From positions 7,440,001 to 7,504,000 of the forward strand of contig CAUJLY010000006.1 of assembly GCA_963281155.1 (NCBI GenBank): DNA of 64,000 nt, read 5' to 3'. A program made the translations under genes and the position numbers. This DNA is from Rhabditophanes sp. KR3021 (taxonomy: Eukaryota; Nematoda; Chromadorea; Rhabditida; Alloionematidae). Each line of letters begins with the position of its first letter. The stretch's first letter is position 1. This document shows, one piece after another, positions 35,733-48,466 of this stretch. Under the pieces are notes generated by a model. It was given only the letters and a program-made list of their open reading frames with translations. It was not told the DNA's origin and did no database searches.

Positions 35733-38700
35733 GTGTCGCGAGATGTCCATTTCTTAAGCAAATTTGATGAACTCATTGTCTTTATTCTTCTTTTTGCACT
35801 AAAATACTCTCCCGACCTTTAAATTGTTCCCTTCATATATATTCAAGATGGTTTCAATTTTTGTTTTCACCATCAATTGCTATCACTAAACAACTTTATA
35901 ACAATTTCATCTTTGCTCTCCGCAAACATCTATCAACAGAAACAATTATGTTAATTTCCTGAATATTATAATTTTAATTATAGCTTAGAGTAAACTTATT
36001 AAAGGTCAATACTTCGTTCATTTTTTGTACAACCAAATAATCATAATGTATGAACATTCTACATTACAAGTTATTGTCTTTAAAAGTAAATTATGTTGAT
36101 TTTTAAAATTATACTTTCTCCTATCTAATACATACATTTTTGGTGATAATACAAAAGCAGTACTTTATTACTTTATTATTTTTTAGGTTAGAACTTTTAA
36201 TATTAGATTAATGAATACCACTATACCCTACATAACCATTAATTTTACTATATCTAGAACTTCTTGTCTTTGCTGCCAAATTCAAGTATTGTCCATTCCT
36301 ACGCATTATCTTTGATATTTTAATGGCATTGTGCTTTTTTCTTTGTCATTTTATAATTGAAAAGTATGTATTTAATGGCCGTTTTTCGAATTGTTTTTGA
36401 CAGCCTTGACAATTTAATTTTTTATCATATTCAAATCCGACAATAAAATCTTTTAAAAGTTATTCCTTTATAATTCGTCTATTGGTATAAAGAAGGCTTT
36501 AAATCTAAAAAAGTTACAATTTATACAACTTACTAAAAAAGATAGTTCTTGGAAATGAAGAATAAATAACGCCTGTTCAATTTATCGCTAAAATAAATAT
36601 AAAGTGAGTTAACAAGTATTAACTACTTAATCAAAGCAAATATATTATACTTCCAGCGTAGATCACATACCCCAGAGTTGCTAAAGAGTTTTGGTCTAAG
36701 CATAAAGCAATAACAACTTGAACAATGCTTTCTTTTATAGTATAAAGAAGTTAAGTTGCAAAAATGTTATAAATTTATTAGATCATCTGTAATAAAATTT
36801 CGATTTCTAAATTATTCTTTTAAAAATTTTACTACTTTCTGAACAGCATCAATGAAACAAACCATTACATATGATTGTTTGTAGAGTTTAGGCAACTAAA
36901 GTATGTCTATGCTTACTTAAATTAGACTTCATAATGTTTTAGGATGGTAAATGATAGTTTTGAGATAATTTCATTTGCAGGCGGATTGATCTGCTTGAAC
37001 CAGACATTAAAGACATAATATAAAAGTGTATATCGACTGAAAATGCCATGGTTGCAAAATTTCTAATAATATAAGATAAAGCGCTTGCTTTTCTCATTAT
37101 TTGCCAAAACAAGGTCATTATATAGCAGAAACTAAATCGTACATAACTAAAAGTATCATGATTTGTAATACTGTTGCGCGGATAAGACATCTTACGCTTG
37201 TAATACACAATTCGAGGATAATAAATGCAAGGATTGCTTCTATACTTTATTAATCTTTAAAGTAAAAAATAATAAGTTTGCAGCTGGCGTATAGCAAAGA
37301 AGAAAGCTATACAAAACACACACTTTATTTAAACCAGATACTAATTAATTTGTTGTGGCCACAACAAAATACACTTCTAAAAGAAAAGGATATTAAGTTG
37401 AGTGCATGATAATAGATAGAATACAAAATGATTGCATAAAAAGAAAAGTAACACATCGACAGAGACAACATGTAAATTTAAATATAATTAGATGTTGTCA
37501 ATAGCAATAGATAAATTCTTGGAAATGCATTAACAGAATCTTACTTTAACATATAACTTTACAACTCTAAATAAACTCGAATAATAGTGGCCACCTTTAC
37601 AGGCGATAATAGATTAATGATAGGATTTGTTAACTTACTGTTGCAGATCATCTTTATCTGGGATCTATCTAAGGATGCTTATTAAGAGATAAATGGAAAG
37701 TTAAACCAAAAGCTATTACTCAACATGATTGCGCTGTTTTTGAATGAGAAGCAATATTAAAAAAAATTATTTTTTGACTTCAAAACTACTTTCTTGACAA
37801 AAAGTTTGCAGACATTTACTAATTTTTAAGATCAAATTTATAACAACAATCACGATAATAAACAAATTTTTATTGTGTCTTTTAATTCCAGATAAATTTA
37901 TATTAAAAATGTCCTTAAAACTCAAATTAAAAAATGGAATTTAACACTAAAACCAACCAAGGATTTTTATTTGTTCCTCATAGAGAGATGTCTCTAAAAC
38001 AGGGTGTACCTTAAAGACAGATTCAACCGTATTCATTTATTTTTATAGACTTATGTATTATTGTCCGTAATAAATGGTCAATCCCTACCTTTGTGTTGTG
38101 CCTCTGTTAATGTTCTCTCGAGGATGATAGTAATTGATACATTTCGAAATAAATATATTCAAAATTTTGCCTGCTTTTGAAACGTAACAAGCAAAGCTGT
38201 CATACAATGTGTTGTTTCGACATGACAATTTACATCATGCCCTATTGTTGATGCTTGAAAACTCATTAAGAATAACACCTACATAAAACGGTACATTTTA
38301 ATTAATTTGAAAGTATCATAATTGCTATGTTTTGATTAAATATCTGACAAATATAAGAATAGAGGAGTGATTTTTATAAAAAGCTATGAGCTTGAACGAC
38401 CTTTCGTTTATCATATCATGCTTATTCAGTCAATTTTTTGAATATTTCAAATAAATATTTATATTTTTGAGACTACCTATTTATTGAAGCTTGTTTTATA
38501 TTTCAGGAGAATTTGAAAAACAAAGTTAATTTACGAATAACATTATTAATTTTGACTTCCATCAACTGCATACTAAGAGTATCACAAAATGATTTTTATA
38601 AATATTTTTGTTTTCCGTTTATATAATCATCTTAGATATACATATCTCTTTTAGCAAAGCCTTTCAGAATTGGTGCAAATGTTATATCAGAAGAAACTGT

Positions 38701-39001
38701 TTATCATTCTACAAAATTTAATCTTCTACTTATAATAGTTGTAATAACATAGTTATATTTAAAAAATGTGTTGATAGATTATATATTATAAGAGTCAACA
38801 TGTTGGTGCTATATTCTAACTTGAGATCTTCAAAAATGGTAAAAATATCCTTTCTATATAAATATATGTTGATTGCGTAAAACAGACTGTTTCATCAAAT
38901 GGTTCTTTAAAAAGCACATAAATTTTTGATCACTGATCACATTTGCATATAATTAATTTTTAAGTGGTTTGATTGTATATTATTTTAATGGCAAAAACCA
39001 T
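35733..39001. other. Long intergenic spacer, nothing recognised
   Basis: About 3.3 kb between the light-chain gene and the convergent SLC17-type gene. Longest minus-strand frame (36939-37208) is AT-rich, lacks splice partners and is not called. No RNA gene or repeat supported. Confidence 0.55.
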
Positions 39002-40595
39002 TTAATCGGTTACAGAAAAAGAAGCGGTCAAAAGGTTCGGTTCTTTTGCCCATGGTACAATGTCTCCTGATACATATTTGAAAAAGACAGCTGCCCCAAA
39101 CAAATAAATTACAGATGTTAAGTAAAAAACTGTACTCCACTCTACGAATGTTCCACTAGTAATTACTGACCCAACAATTAGTGGCGATATCATTCCAGGG
39201 ATTGTGGCAATTGTGTTTGAAATTCCCATCAGTTGTCCTGCATACTGAGGGGCAATATCAAGATGATTTACAGAAAAGGAAGACCACGGAAAACCACCAA
39301 GACCTATTGACAAAATAAGTGCAATGATTAATGGTGTTGATGATGATGTAAAGGAAGCTGCAATTAGTGCTGCAGCCTGTCCAACGAAACCAAAACAACA
39401 GAAAGTTCTCCTGACTCTTTCTACACTCCAGTTGTGTCGTTCTATGAGACGGTCAGAATACACACCTGCAAATATCAGGGTGAATCCCATCACCCAGTAA
39501 GGTATAGCGGAGACTGTGCCTACTGTTTCTAATTCAAAATGTGTGATGTCTTTTAGAATATTTGGTAAGTAAGTTAGCATCGTATAAAAGCCCCAATTTT
39601 CGCAAAAATGAGCTGTGATTATAGCCCAAACAGGTCCACTAGTCATGCAATCTTTCCAATTTAATAGTTCATTTGTCAATGGGATTATGCTTGTCTTGAT
39701 TAATGCTAATTCATCCCCACTAATATGTGGATCGTCCTCGGGATTTTCTCTTACAAATTTAATCCAAGCAGCACACCATAAAAGTGCTACTACTCCAAAG
39801 AAAAAGAAAATTGCCGGCCAGCCAAAGTACTCTCCAATATATGCAGATAATGAAACTGAAACAACAGTCCCAAAGTATGACCCTGAAAATGCAAATGACC
39901 CCAATCTTGTCTTTTCCGTATATGGAGCCCATTTTGACCAAATAACATGCATGGCTGGATATGTTACTCCTTCACAAACTCCTTCCATGAATCGTGCTGT
40001 AAATATGGCATATTTCCCCATTTTTGCTAATGGTGGGGTCAAAATTGTAAACACTGCTGTTCCAAAAATACCTAGCATAAAAACTTTCGTCCCCCCATAT
40101 TGTTTGGCCAAGAAACTACCAGGGATTTGGGTAAATATATAACCATTGAAGAAAGCTGCTAAAATATAACTTTGAGTCATTTTAGACCATTCAAATTCCG
40201 GCTCTAGCTATAAGTAGGAAAATGACAATTAGATGTTTATTAGATGGAGTATGTATATAATACACATACAAGTATCTTATATCTTTTTAATCACTCACCA
40301 CAACAGTCTCATTTCCATGTATGACTTTCCTTGGTGATGTCATTTCAATGATGGCAACGCTTAAATTAGCTCTCATTGCATATATATTCATAAATCCCAA
40401 AAATGCTAGAATAGAAAGAATGTGACGGCGTTGAACATTCTTGAGGTTCAGATATTTCTTCCATCCTTTAACTTGACCATTGAAATAGTTGTCTCCTAAA
40501 CGGGGAGTAAAATTTAAATCATCAATGATGTCTTCATCTGAGGAAATATCACTGTCCTCAGTAATATGAGTATTAACTAGCGTATATTCTCCCAT
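39002..40595 (-). CDS. SLC17-type anion transporter (sialin/VGLUT-like, MFS)
   Basis: Major facilitator of the SLC17 group, which carries organic anions (sialic acid, glutamate, urate) or phosphate across lysosomal, vesicular or plasma membranes. Exon 1 40299-40595 and exon 2 39002-40207 join across a 91-bp intron to give 500 residues, the usual length. An acidic cytosolic N-terminus (EDSDISSDEDIIDDL) precedes TM1 (ILSILAFLGFMNIYAMRANL). Family wording is clear: GYIFTQIPGSFLAKQYGGTK, MEGVCEGVTYPAMHVIWSKW, FSGSYFGTVVSVSLSAYIGE and APQYAGQLMGISNTIATIPG. N-glycosylation is possible at HGNET in the first lumenal loop. Which substrate it carries cannot be decided. The best guess is sialin-like (SLC17A5). 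Confidence 0.92.
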
Positions 40596-42035
40596 AATAT
40601 AAACTTAGTGAAACCCGCAAACGTAGTATAGATTGCCTAATATATCTTCTTTATAAAGGAGATATGTAAATTTGGACAACGAAGCAAACTTTTTGGAAAA
40701 ATGTACTATCACACAATAACAGTACAAATACGAATATGCAATTTAAAATATAATTTTATGACGATTGTGTAATAGTTGTATTGTTTGTACAATGTACGTT
40801 TATTGATAAGTATTTATTTAATCATAAAAAAGCTACCATGCACACAATATCAAAAGCTTACCATAACTGGACAGGTTATCACTTGTTCCATAATTTGAAT
40901 TAGAAAAAGTCATTTTGATAAATATTTATGTGTAAATTTATTTTTAACTGAAAAATGCGCTTTAAATTAAGAGTGCAGTGAGTTAAAACATTTCGCCATA
41001 CGTCGTCAAGAACAACTGGCCTCATTTGAAATGAAGTATGATGAAGTTAATGAACATACAATTCTTTTTCCAATTCCAAAAAAGCTATCGCTAAACACTG
41101 GCACTCCCTTTTGAGGCTTGATAGCATAGCATGTATATATGTATAATACATGCCCCTGAGTTGAGAAATAAATTAGACGGCATCACATTCAATGCTGTGT
41201 CTGTCATTCTGACCAAAATGATGTTTTTTTAATCAATGTTTTCTTTTTGCCGTAACCATAAACTACATTTTTTATAAAGACACATAAATATGTCTGAAAG
41301 ACAAATGGTGTAAGTGAACAAAAGTATACTCTTAAAAAAGTCAACCTTTAAAGAATAATAAAAGACCAAAACCATTTATTAAGACCTATAAATAACATGT
41401 TTTACATTATCTTCATTATATAAATAACATTAATGTGTGCATGTTGAAACAATGATGGATATTATTGTGATAGAATTGTGACCTATCCATTTACCAAACC
41501 GTGAACTTTCTGATTCAGGATAACATGTGAACGATGCGTGTGTAAGAGAGATTTTAAAAAAAGTTGATCCCTGTGTACTATCTTGTCTTTTAAAAAAGCG
41601 TAACTTAGAAAGACACAAAGCCATTTTTCTCTAAACCCGCCTTGTCGACTTTTGATACGTGTGCAAAAGCAGATTTAGGTATTTTTTATAAGAATAATTT
41701 TTTCTAAACAATCCACCCATTACGGGGAAAGATAATCTTTGGTGTGTGCTCTGTTTTATTTAACCAAAAATAAAGCTTTGGTGCAGCGAACGATGTTTTG
41801 CTGTTTTTGAGTCAACAGCTTTTTTTTGGCTGCTGCTAAGTCGTTCATAAATATTTATATATATTTATTCTCTTTTTTAAGGCGGCATTCCCATGCCATC
41901 ATCATAACAGCTCTATATACTTATATATTGGAAAACAGTAAATAAATTATTATATTGTTTTCAAATTGTTGAAAAGTACGAACGTCTAAAAATAAATATG
42001 TATCAAGTCATCGCCAGTTGTTTTCTTTTCACCAC

Positions 42036-42043
42036 TATAAAAA
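42036..42043 (+). promoter_or_regulatory. TATA box, probable TPS promoter
   Basis: TATAAAAA followed by GGG in a GC-richer context, on the same strand as TPS and about 600 bp upstream of its ATG. It implies transcription from near 42066 and a spliced or long 5' UTR. No other plus-strand gene lies between. Confidence 0.4.
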
Positions 42044-42167
42044 GGGCTTCCACACGTCGACAAACTAAGAAGCCGTTCGTGCATTTTGTATTTTAGATTA
42101 CATGTTTAACCTCTCTAATAAAAACAATAGGATTGCATTAAATGTGTTAGTATGTAGGTGCCCAGTA

Positions 42168-42180
42168 GAACCTTCTAGAA
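42168..42180. promoter_or_regulatory. Heat-shock element, three perfect inverted units
   Basis: GAAccTTCtaGAA is an exact three-unit array of alternating nGAAn/nTTCn, the binding site of trimeric HSF-1. It lies between the TATA box at 42036 and the TPS start, so inside the transcribed leader or first intron. Confidence 0.5.
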
Positions 42181-42650
42181 GAACCTTTATTTTTTAATCT
42201 TATTGCCATACTGTCCATTTTTTCGTTTTCCATTGTGTTTATTTGACAGTGAGCGTGTTTATGCTGTTATCTAAAAATAATTAAGAGATTATTTTTATCG
42301 TCTAGAGATCATCAACACATTCCCCCTCTCATGCATAAATACATTTATTCATTGCTATTATTTTCCAGAAATTACTTTATTTAATAATTTGATAATAACA
42401 AAGACACTATTTCCAATGAATCATCAAATATTTACACCCATCTCAGAGAGTACCTTTTTCTAATATACAATCATTTCATTTTAACCTTTGTCATCTATAA
42501 ATTGGGATATATCTCTCCTTCCTCGATGTGTGTATGTGTTTTTACGTTTATACCTATATGCTTTTGATTTGTTTTAACGCTGCTTACTTAATATATTTTG
42601 TTTTATAGATTATAAAAGAAATATTTATTATATACATTTAATTCTGCATT

Positions 42651-45600
42651 ATGAAGTTTGCAGAACCACCTACCAATATGCTCCTAAACATGGAACCCGA
42701 AGTCGCTTCTAATGGAGATTTCAAAATTGCTATTCTGCCTTTCAAAAGATGTGGGTTTGACAAGTTTGAAAATCCAGAACAATGTCAAAATACTATCAAA
42801 ATGGTTAGTTTAAAGAGGGTCAAACATCAAATATATTTTTCAATTTAGGAGTTATTTAGTTTGATGAAAAAATTAAGTATTGAAAGTATCGCTCTTCACG
42901 AAAAATATTTGGATGGATTTATACAGGTTGCTTGCAAAAAGTTGTACGAAATTTGGAAATCAAGGTCTACAGACTCCGAGGCTGCTTTGGAAGGTTTACA
43001 AAGAGTTTTAGAAATGTCTTTGGCCTATCCAATGAATCATTATGATTACTTTGACGTTTTGATGGACAGTATTGGTTTCGGCTCAATTTTGTTTTGGAAG
43101 AACTCTGTACCTTTAATTTACGAATCTGACTTGTCATCTGGTACCCAGTACAGAGATGCCCTTTTGTTTTCGTTAGAATTATTTGATGTAAACAATGGCA
43201 AAAACAAAGTTAGGGAGCTTTATGCGGCTGTTCCTGGCGTCCAACAAAGTTTATTAGGAGTGCATGCTAAGCGTTTTGAAGAAAAGTTCAAGTTCCTTCA
43301 AACAAACAGAAGCAGAAGAGGATCTCGTATGTCAAGTACAGCCAACTCTTCCTCCAATGAAGATCTTCCATGCCTTAATCCCGACCAATTAAGCGAAGCA
43401 ATCCAGGATGAACTATCCAATGAAAATAATGCTGAGTCTGGTGGTTTAGCTGACATTCAACAGACAAGGGTACGTTAGTCAACACAGCTTTTTGTTTACT
43501 AAGACATATCATTTTAGAGTCGTGTTATTAATGTCTCAAATGCTCCTCCGGTGTCTGTTTCACGTAAAATGAGCGGAACATGGGAAATTAAGCAAGGTAG
43601 TGGCGGTTTAGTAGCTTGTGTTGATCCCGTTATGTCAACAGACAAGGAAAACATTTGGCTAGCCAATTTGGGATTCAATGTTAACCAAAACGCTGATACC
43701 GAACTTGACGCCAACACAAACAACACACTACCATCAACAAATTCACTCGGTCTTCCCTTAATCAAACAATCAAAAGCCGGAGACGTTTTTCATGTCTTAG
43801 GAGATGATAAGAAGAAAAACGATTTGAGTGATGATTCCTGTGAAAAAGATATGACTTTATTGTCAGTTCTCCATGACTACAACAAAAGCAGTTACAAGTT
43901 GAACCCTGTAATTGTGACTCAAGACGACTATGACGCTTACTATGGTGGTATTAGTAATGGGCTTTTGTGGCCAGCTTTACACAATTTGGGTGAATACATT
44001 GCTCCAGAGTATGACAACATAAGCAACCTTAAAAATCACTGGTACTCTTATGTCAGAGTCAACTATCAGTTTGCCTTGAATGCAGCCAGAAATAGCAGAC
44101 ACCAGGACTTCATCTGGATTCATGACTACCACTTAATGTTAACTGGGCAAATGATGAAAAGTCTTGACTCTTCTCTCGAAGTTGGCTTTTTCCTTCACAT
44201 CCCCTTCCAACCTCCACACAACTTCATGACCAAGTACAAGGTCGTTGCTGAGCCAATCATTCGAGGAATCTTGCGTTTCAACAAAGTCGGTTTCCAAACA
44301 CACCGTGATCGTCAAAAGTATGTAGAACTTGTTAAGACACACATCAAACGCGTCAAGATCATGTACGATAGTGTTGTTGATATTTACATGATTGCATATG
44401 ATGGATCAACCTGTTCAATTGGAGTTTTTCCTGTATCAATTAAAAATCAAGATTTTATTGACATTGCTAAAAAGCAGGAAACAATTGATGCAGCTGTTCA
44501 AATCAAAAACCGCTTTGCTTCCAAATGTCACAAAGACGGAAAGTTGTTTTTGTCTGTGGAAAGGTTTGATTACACCAAGGGAATCAAACAAAAGCTGTTG
44601 TCTTGGAAATTGTATTTTGAGAAGTATCCAGAAAGAGTTGGAAGAGATACATTCTTCCAGGTTGCTGTCACAAACAGGAGAACGGTTGACTCCTACAGAC
44701 AATACCAGGATGACTGCATTTCTCTTGCAGAGCAAATTAATGCTCACATTATTAGTGAGGAGTTCAAAGATTGGAAACCTGTTGTTTTCCAGACAGATGG
44801 CTTAGTTAGAAAAGATTTGATTGCTAATTACTTGGCCATGGACGTGGGTGTTGTCACTCCTGTCAAAGATGGAATGAATTTAGTTGCCAAGGAAATGATG
44901 ATTTGCAACCCTTCCACAGCTCTTGTGTTATCTACTGGAGCAGGGACTGAAGTCCAATTTACAAATGCAGGCTTGTATGAAGACGTTGATCAATGCTATT
45001 TCAGGGTTGAAAATATTGATGACTTCGACCACTTTGCTGACATCTACTACAAAGCTGCAACACAAACTCCCGATGAAAGGATCAGAAAAGGAGCTAAAAT
45101 TAAGGCATTCTTAATGAAGCATGACATTGTTGAATGGAGTACAACTTTTCTCGACCCATCTTGGACTCATGAAGTAATTAGACCCGACAAGTTGATTACT
45201 CTAAGTGACTTCTATACTTTAATGGACAAGACCTGTAAAACAAGGCGTTTAATCGTAGAAAATGTTCTTAAAGGTATTGCTATGAAAAGCCATTACGAAG
45301 TTTCACTTAGAAATGCCAAGGAGTCTTTGCTTAAGTCTTGTCTCGACGGAGATACTACTCTCGAAGTTAACATTGACAATGAATTCAATACTGAAACTAT
45401 GGACTCCCCTGCAAAAGCACACTTAAAAATTGCAGATCAAATAGAAGAGTTGTCTAAGGATATTGAGTTTTTAAGTTTCGTCCAATCACAAGATGTCAAG
45501 AACGTTGAATTTTTCGTCGAAACATTAGTCAAATATCACCCCATCTCAGACGATGCTTTTGAACAAGAATTAAATTCGGCATGTGAATTACTTGCTAGCG

Positions 45601-46828
45601 GAGATCACTATGATTTCTTCTTCACTGACCGGGATGGAACCTTGAAAAGTTACAGTTGTAGCTATGCAAGCAGGTAAGATTACATTCCACACTTTTAAAA
45701 AACAACCACGATTATACATCTATATACGTAGAGGGTGACGTAATTAAAATTGAGACCATTAAAATTAAGCAACTCTGAGAAGTGTAATCAGATTGTATGA
45801 AATTTCTAACCATTATATAGAACTACATAGGTGTGATTTCTAACAACTTAATCATATTTGTTTCGGATTCGATACCTCTTGCAAACAAAAATGAGATAGT
45901 ATTTACGACACTCGACTAGTACTTGCTTATTACGTATAGGGAGATGTATATTGGCCCAAAACAAACCAACATATTATTTTATATTGATGCTTTTAGTATC
46001 CAACCTGCCTATTCCGGTGTAATTCAAGCACAATTTGCTCGCCGATGCGCTCAATTCTGCGCAATCGTCACAAGCAGTCCACTTCTAAACACCGGAATTT
46101 TAAATGTATCAACAATGCCCGAAGGCTACTTTATTTATGGAGCTTCAGCTGGCCGCGAATGGTACATGAATCCATCTATTCAATTTAAAGATAGCAAGAT
46201 TTCAGCCAACGAATTGGAACTAATTGATAATGTTTTTGAAAAGATTGAGGACGACTTACTAACCCTACCTGAGTATAACCACCTGAAATGGATTGGTTCT
46301 GGGATTCAAAAGCATTACGGACACATTACTATTGCTTGTCAAGATGGAGATGAAAATGTCACTAAACAAAGGACTTTGAAGTTATTTGAAATAGTCAAAA
46401 ATATTGTTCTTGAAGTTGATCCAACCGAAGTGTCCCTTGTTGTCGTTGACAATCTTAGTGAAATTAAAATATTTATTAGAGAAGACTCCTCCGACACTAT
46501 TTTCAACAAAGGAGATGGTATTCTTTTGATTCAACAAAAAATGGGCTTGAAACTTCATAAAGGAAAGATATTGATTTGTGGTGATGCTGCTACTGATTTG
46601 CCTATGCTTGAGGTATGCTTGAAAATATCACCCGCAAATGTTTACACCATTTGGGTTACCCAAGATGAAAATCTCAAAAAGCAAGTATTAGAATTATGCA
46701 AGTTACACAATAATAAGCATTATTCATTTGTCTCTTGCCCAACTGTTTTGTTAAGTGCAATGGCTCACGCAACTGTCCGCGATATCAGAAACAGACCTCA
46801 TATAATTGAACTTGATGATTATAATTAA
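42651..46828 (+). CDS. tps: Trehalose-6-phosphate synthase, large nematode type with HAD domain
   Basis: Makes trehalose-6-phosphate from UDP-glucose and glucose-6-phosphate. Trehalose is blood sugar, energy store and desiccation/cold protectant in nematodes. Four exons, 42651-42803, 42849-43469, 43518-45673 and 45997-46828, join in frame to 1253 residues, the usual size of nematode TPS. A family-specific N-terminal helical region (exons 1-2) precedes the GT20 domain: GISNGLLWPALHN, FIWIHDYHLM, SVERFDYTKGIKQKL, NLVAKEMMICNPS and STGAGTEVQF. The C-terminal HAD (trehalose-phosphatase-like) domain has motif I DRDGT near residue 962, split from the rest by a 323-bp intron, and motif IV GDAATDLPML, so its metal-binding acids are kept. 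A TATA box and heat-shock element lie upstream. Which of tps-1 and tps-2 it matches cannot be decided. The PGM1 gene feeding its substrate lies 1.6 kb away. Confidence 0.95.
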
Positions 46829-47336
46829 TATGTACAACATTCTATTTGACAACTACAGAACTGTCAGTTTTAAGTTATAGAACCCCGTACTCTTTATTAG
46901 TGTAGTCAGGCCGATTATATTCTATTTTCATACTTATTTAATAAAACCTTAATTTTTTGAAGGTCACCACCTCTCGTTGAATTTATTTTTATTATCATTT
47001 TAATGAACACATCTTATCAATATAATGTTTATGTGTCTTGACATATATTATGGACTGTGTTTTTTAGTTTGCAAAAATTGTTGCCTTGTCTCTTTCATCA
47101 GCAACGAAAGCTATCTGTCTGCCAAATCATCTTTTGTGTTTATGTTTGTTGGTGCTTCTTAATTTTGTAAAACGTCAAAAGGTAATAACAGAATAGTTGA
47201 TTATTAAAATGATGTGTCGTCACGGAAAAAATATAAACGAGCGAAATATTTATTGGGTTTATAGTTAGTAGAGAAGAGAATGAATAAAAGTTAAAAGATA
47301 AAACGGCAGTTTAGTCCATTTAAAGTACCCATGAAT
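46829..47336. other. Spacer between convergent genes, TPS poly(A) signal
   Basis: AATAAA at 46940-46945, 112 bp past the TPS stop, is the likely poly(A) signal. No further gene. Confidence 0.6.
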
Positions 47337-47811
47337 CTAGTTACCAGTTGAACCAATGTAAAATTTGGGAACCTCGTTGCATGAAGAGATGAAATCTGTG
47401 TCTACACATTCATGTGGGTTAAATCCAAGCAGTGGTTCGGAGAATCCACCACTGTACCAGTAAATAACCCACTCGCTTGATCCAATCTCTTTAATGATAA
47501 ATTTGCGCCCACATCTTCTCAAGTAAGATCCACATCCAGCTTCCTCCAGTTCAAAGCTCTCACCAGCTAATCTTGCCATCATAGCTTTTTCTGAAAGGTA
47601 AGTCAAGTTACAATCGTCAAATAAAATATGTATAACGTTACAAAATGTTATAAAATTAAGTAACAGAATAATGATATAATTTACCTTTTTTAGACGTCTT
47701 ACCTTCTAAGGGAGAAGGCCGATCTTTCATTGCACTTTTGGTCTTCCGAAAAAAGAACCCCTTGATTCCCTTTGCGACAGTTATGGAGTTTTCAGGTGCA
47801 ACAGGTGACAT
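47337..47811 (-). CDS. Small uncharacterised protein, two exons, two in-frame donors
   Basis: Exon 1 starts at ATG 47811 and ends at donor 47685 (127 bp) or at an upstream donor 47703 (109 bp); exon 2 is 47337-47590. Both donors leave a single G and splice in frame, giving 126 or 120 residues that differ by six (GKTSKK). The N-terminus is basic (GIKGFFFRKTKSAMKDR) without a signal peptide. Exon 2 is compact with conserved-looking aromatic and Cys positions: GCGSYLRRCGRKFIIKEIG, EWVIYWYSGGF, LLGFNPHECVD, CNEVPKFYIGS. It looks like a small folded domain. I do not recognise the family. It sits between TPS and PGM1, transcribed with PGM1, but 650 bp of spacer argues against an operon. Confidence 0.7.
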
Positions 47812-48466
47812 TATGTGGTATGCTATTTCTTAATAAACCTGTAAATTATATAATATTATTAATTTGATAGAAGAACATTAAATATATGATTAATGCGATG
47901 GCTTTATTTAATGAACGTGATGGTATAAACTGAATTGTATAGGTACGGCAAACTAATAAATGCATACTTCGACGATTTTTAGTCAGAGTCTAGACTACTG
48001 ACGTCCTCTATATGAGTAATGATATGAAGTATTGCCATAGAATTGACTAACATATGGAATGCAAACCGGCGTTATAAATAAACTTATACAAGCGTATGTT
48101 GTATGTGTAAACTAAAATGGTGAACGTTTTTTCCTTTCTTATTTGAGATTTAACCACCATTAGTTAAATCAAAAATTTAAAATTTAAACAAAAGAAGGGT
48201 AGGAAGAATGATACTCTCAGATTGAAATTTATTATTATAGACTCATAATCTAAATCTTCCAACAAAAACTGTATTTATTATGTTATTTTTAACTTCAAGA
48301 AGCTATGTGAAATTAATACAGATACATCTCCCTACGCTTAAAATATGCCAAGTGAAAATATAATAAACAAAGATGACATAAAGACACTTTTATTTTAAAC
48401 TATAGATATATATGATAAAGGGTGCAGAAACAGTTGTTCAAAAATGGAGGAATTTACGCAAGTCCA
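47812..48466. other. Intergenic spacer
   Basis: Between the small gene and the 3' end of PGM1, both on the minus strand. AT-rich, nothing recognised. Confidence 0.6.

Larger units (their letters stand above)
40596..42650. other. Intergenic: shared upstream region of SLC17 and TPS genes
   Basis: Holds the promoters of the SLC17-type gene (left, minus) and of trehalose-6-phosphate synthase (right, plus), including the TATA box and heat-shock element listed separately. A TTTTATAG acceptor-like site lies about 40 bp before the TPS ATG. A short open frame begins at 42102, downstream of the TATA box, and may be a 5'-UTR upstream ORF. Confidence 0.5.

Noticed and set aside
36939..37208. 89-residue minus-strand frame in the spacer after the light-chain gene
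   Set aside because: Isolated, AT-driven composition, no splice partners, no recognisable domain.
41430..41624. 64-residue minus-strand frame upstream of TPS
   Set aside because: Has an acceptor-like TTTAG before the ATG but no domain, repeat or partner exon; kept out for lack of support.
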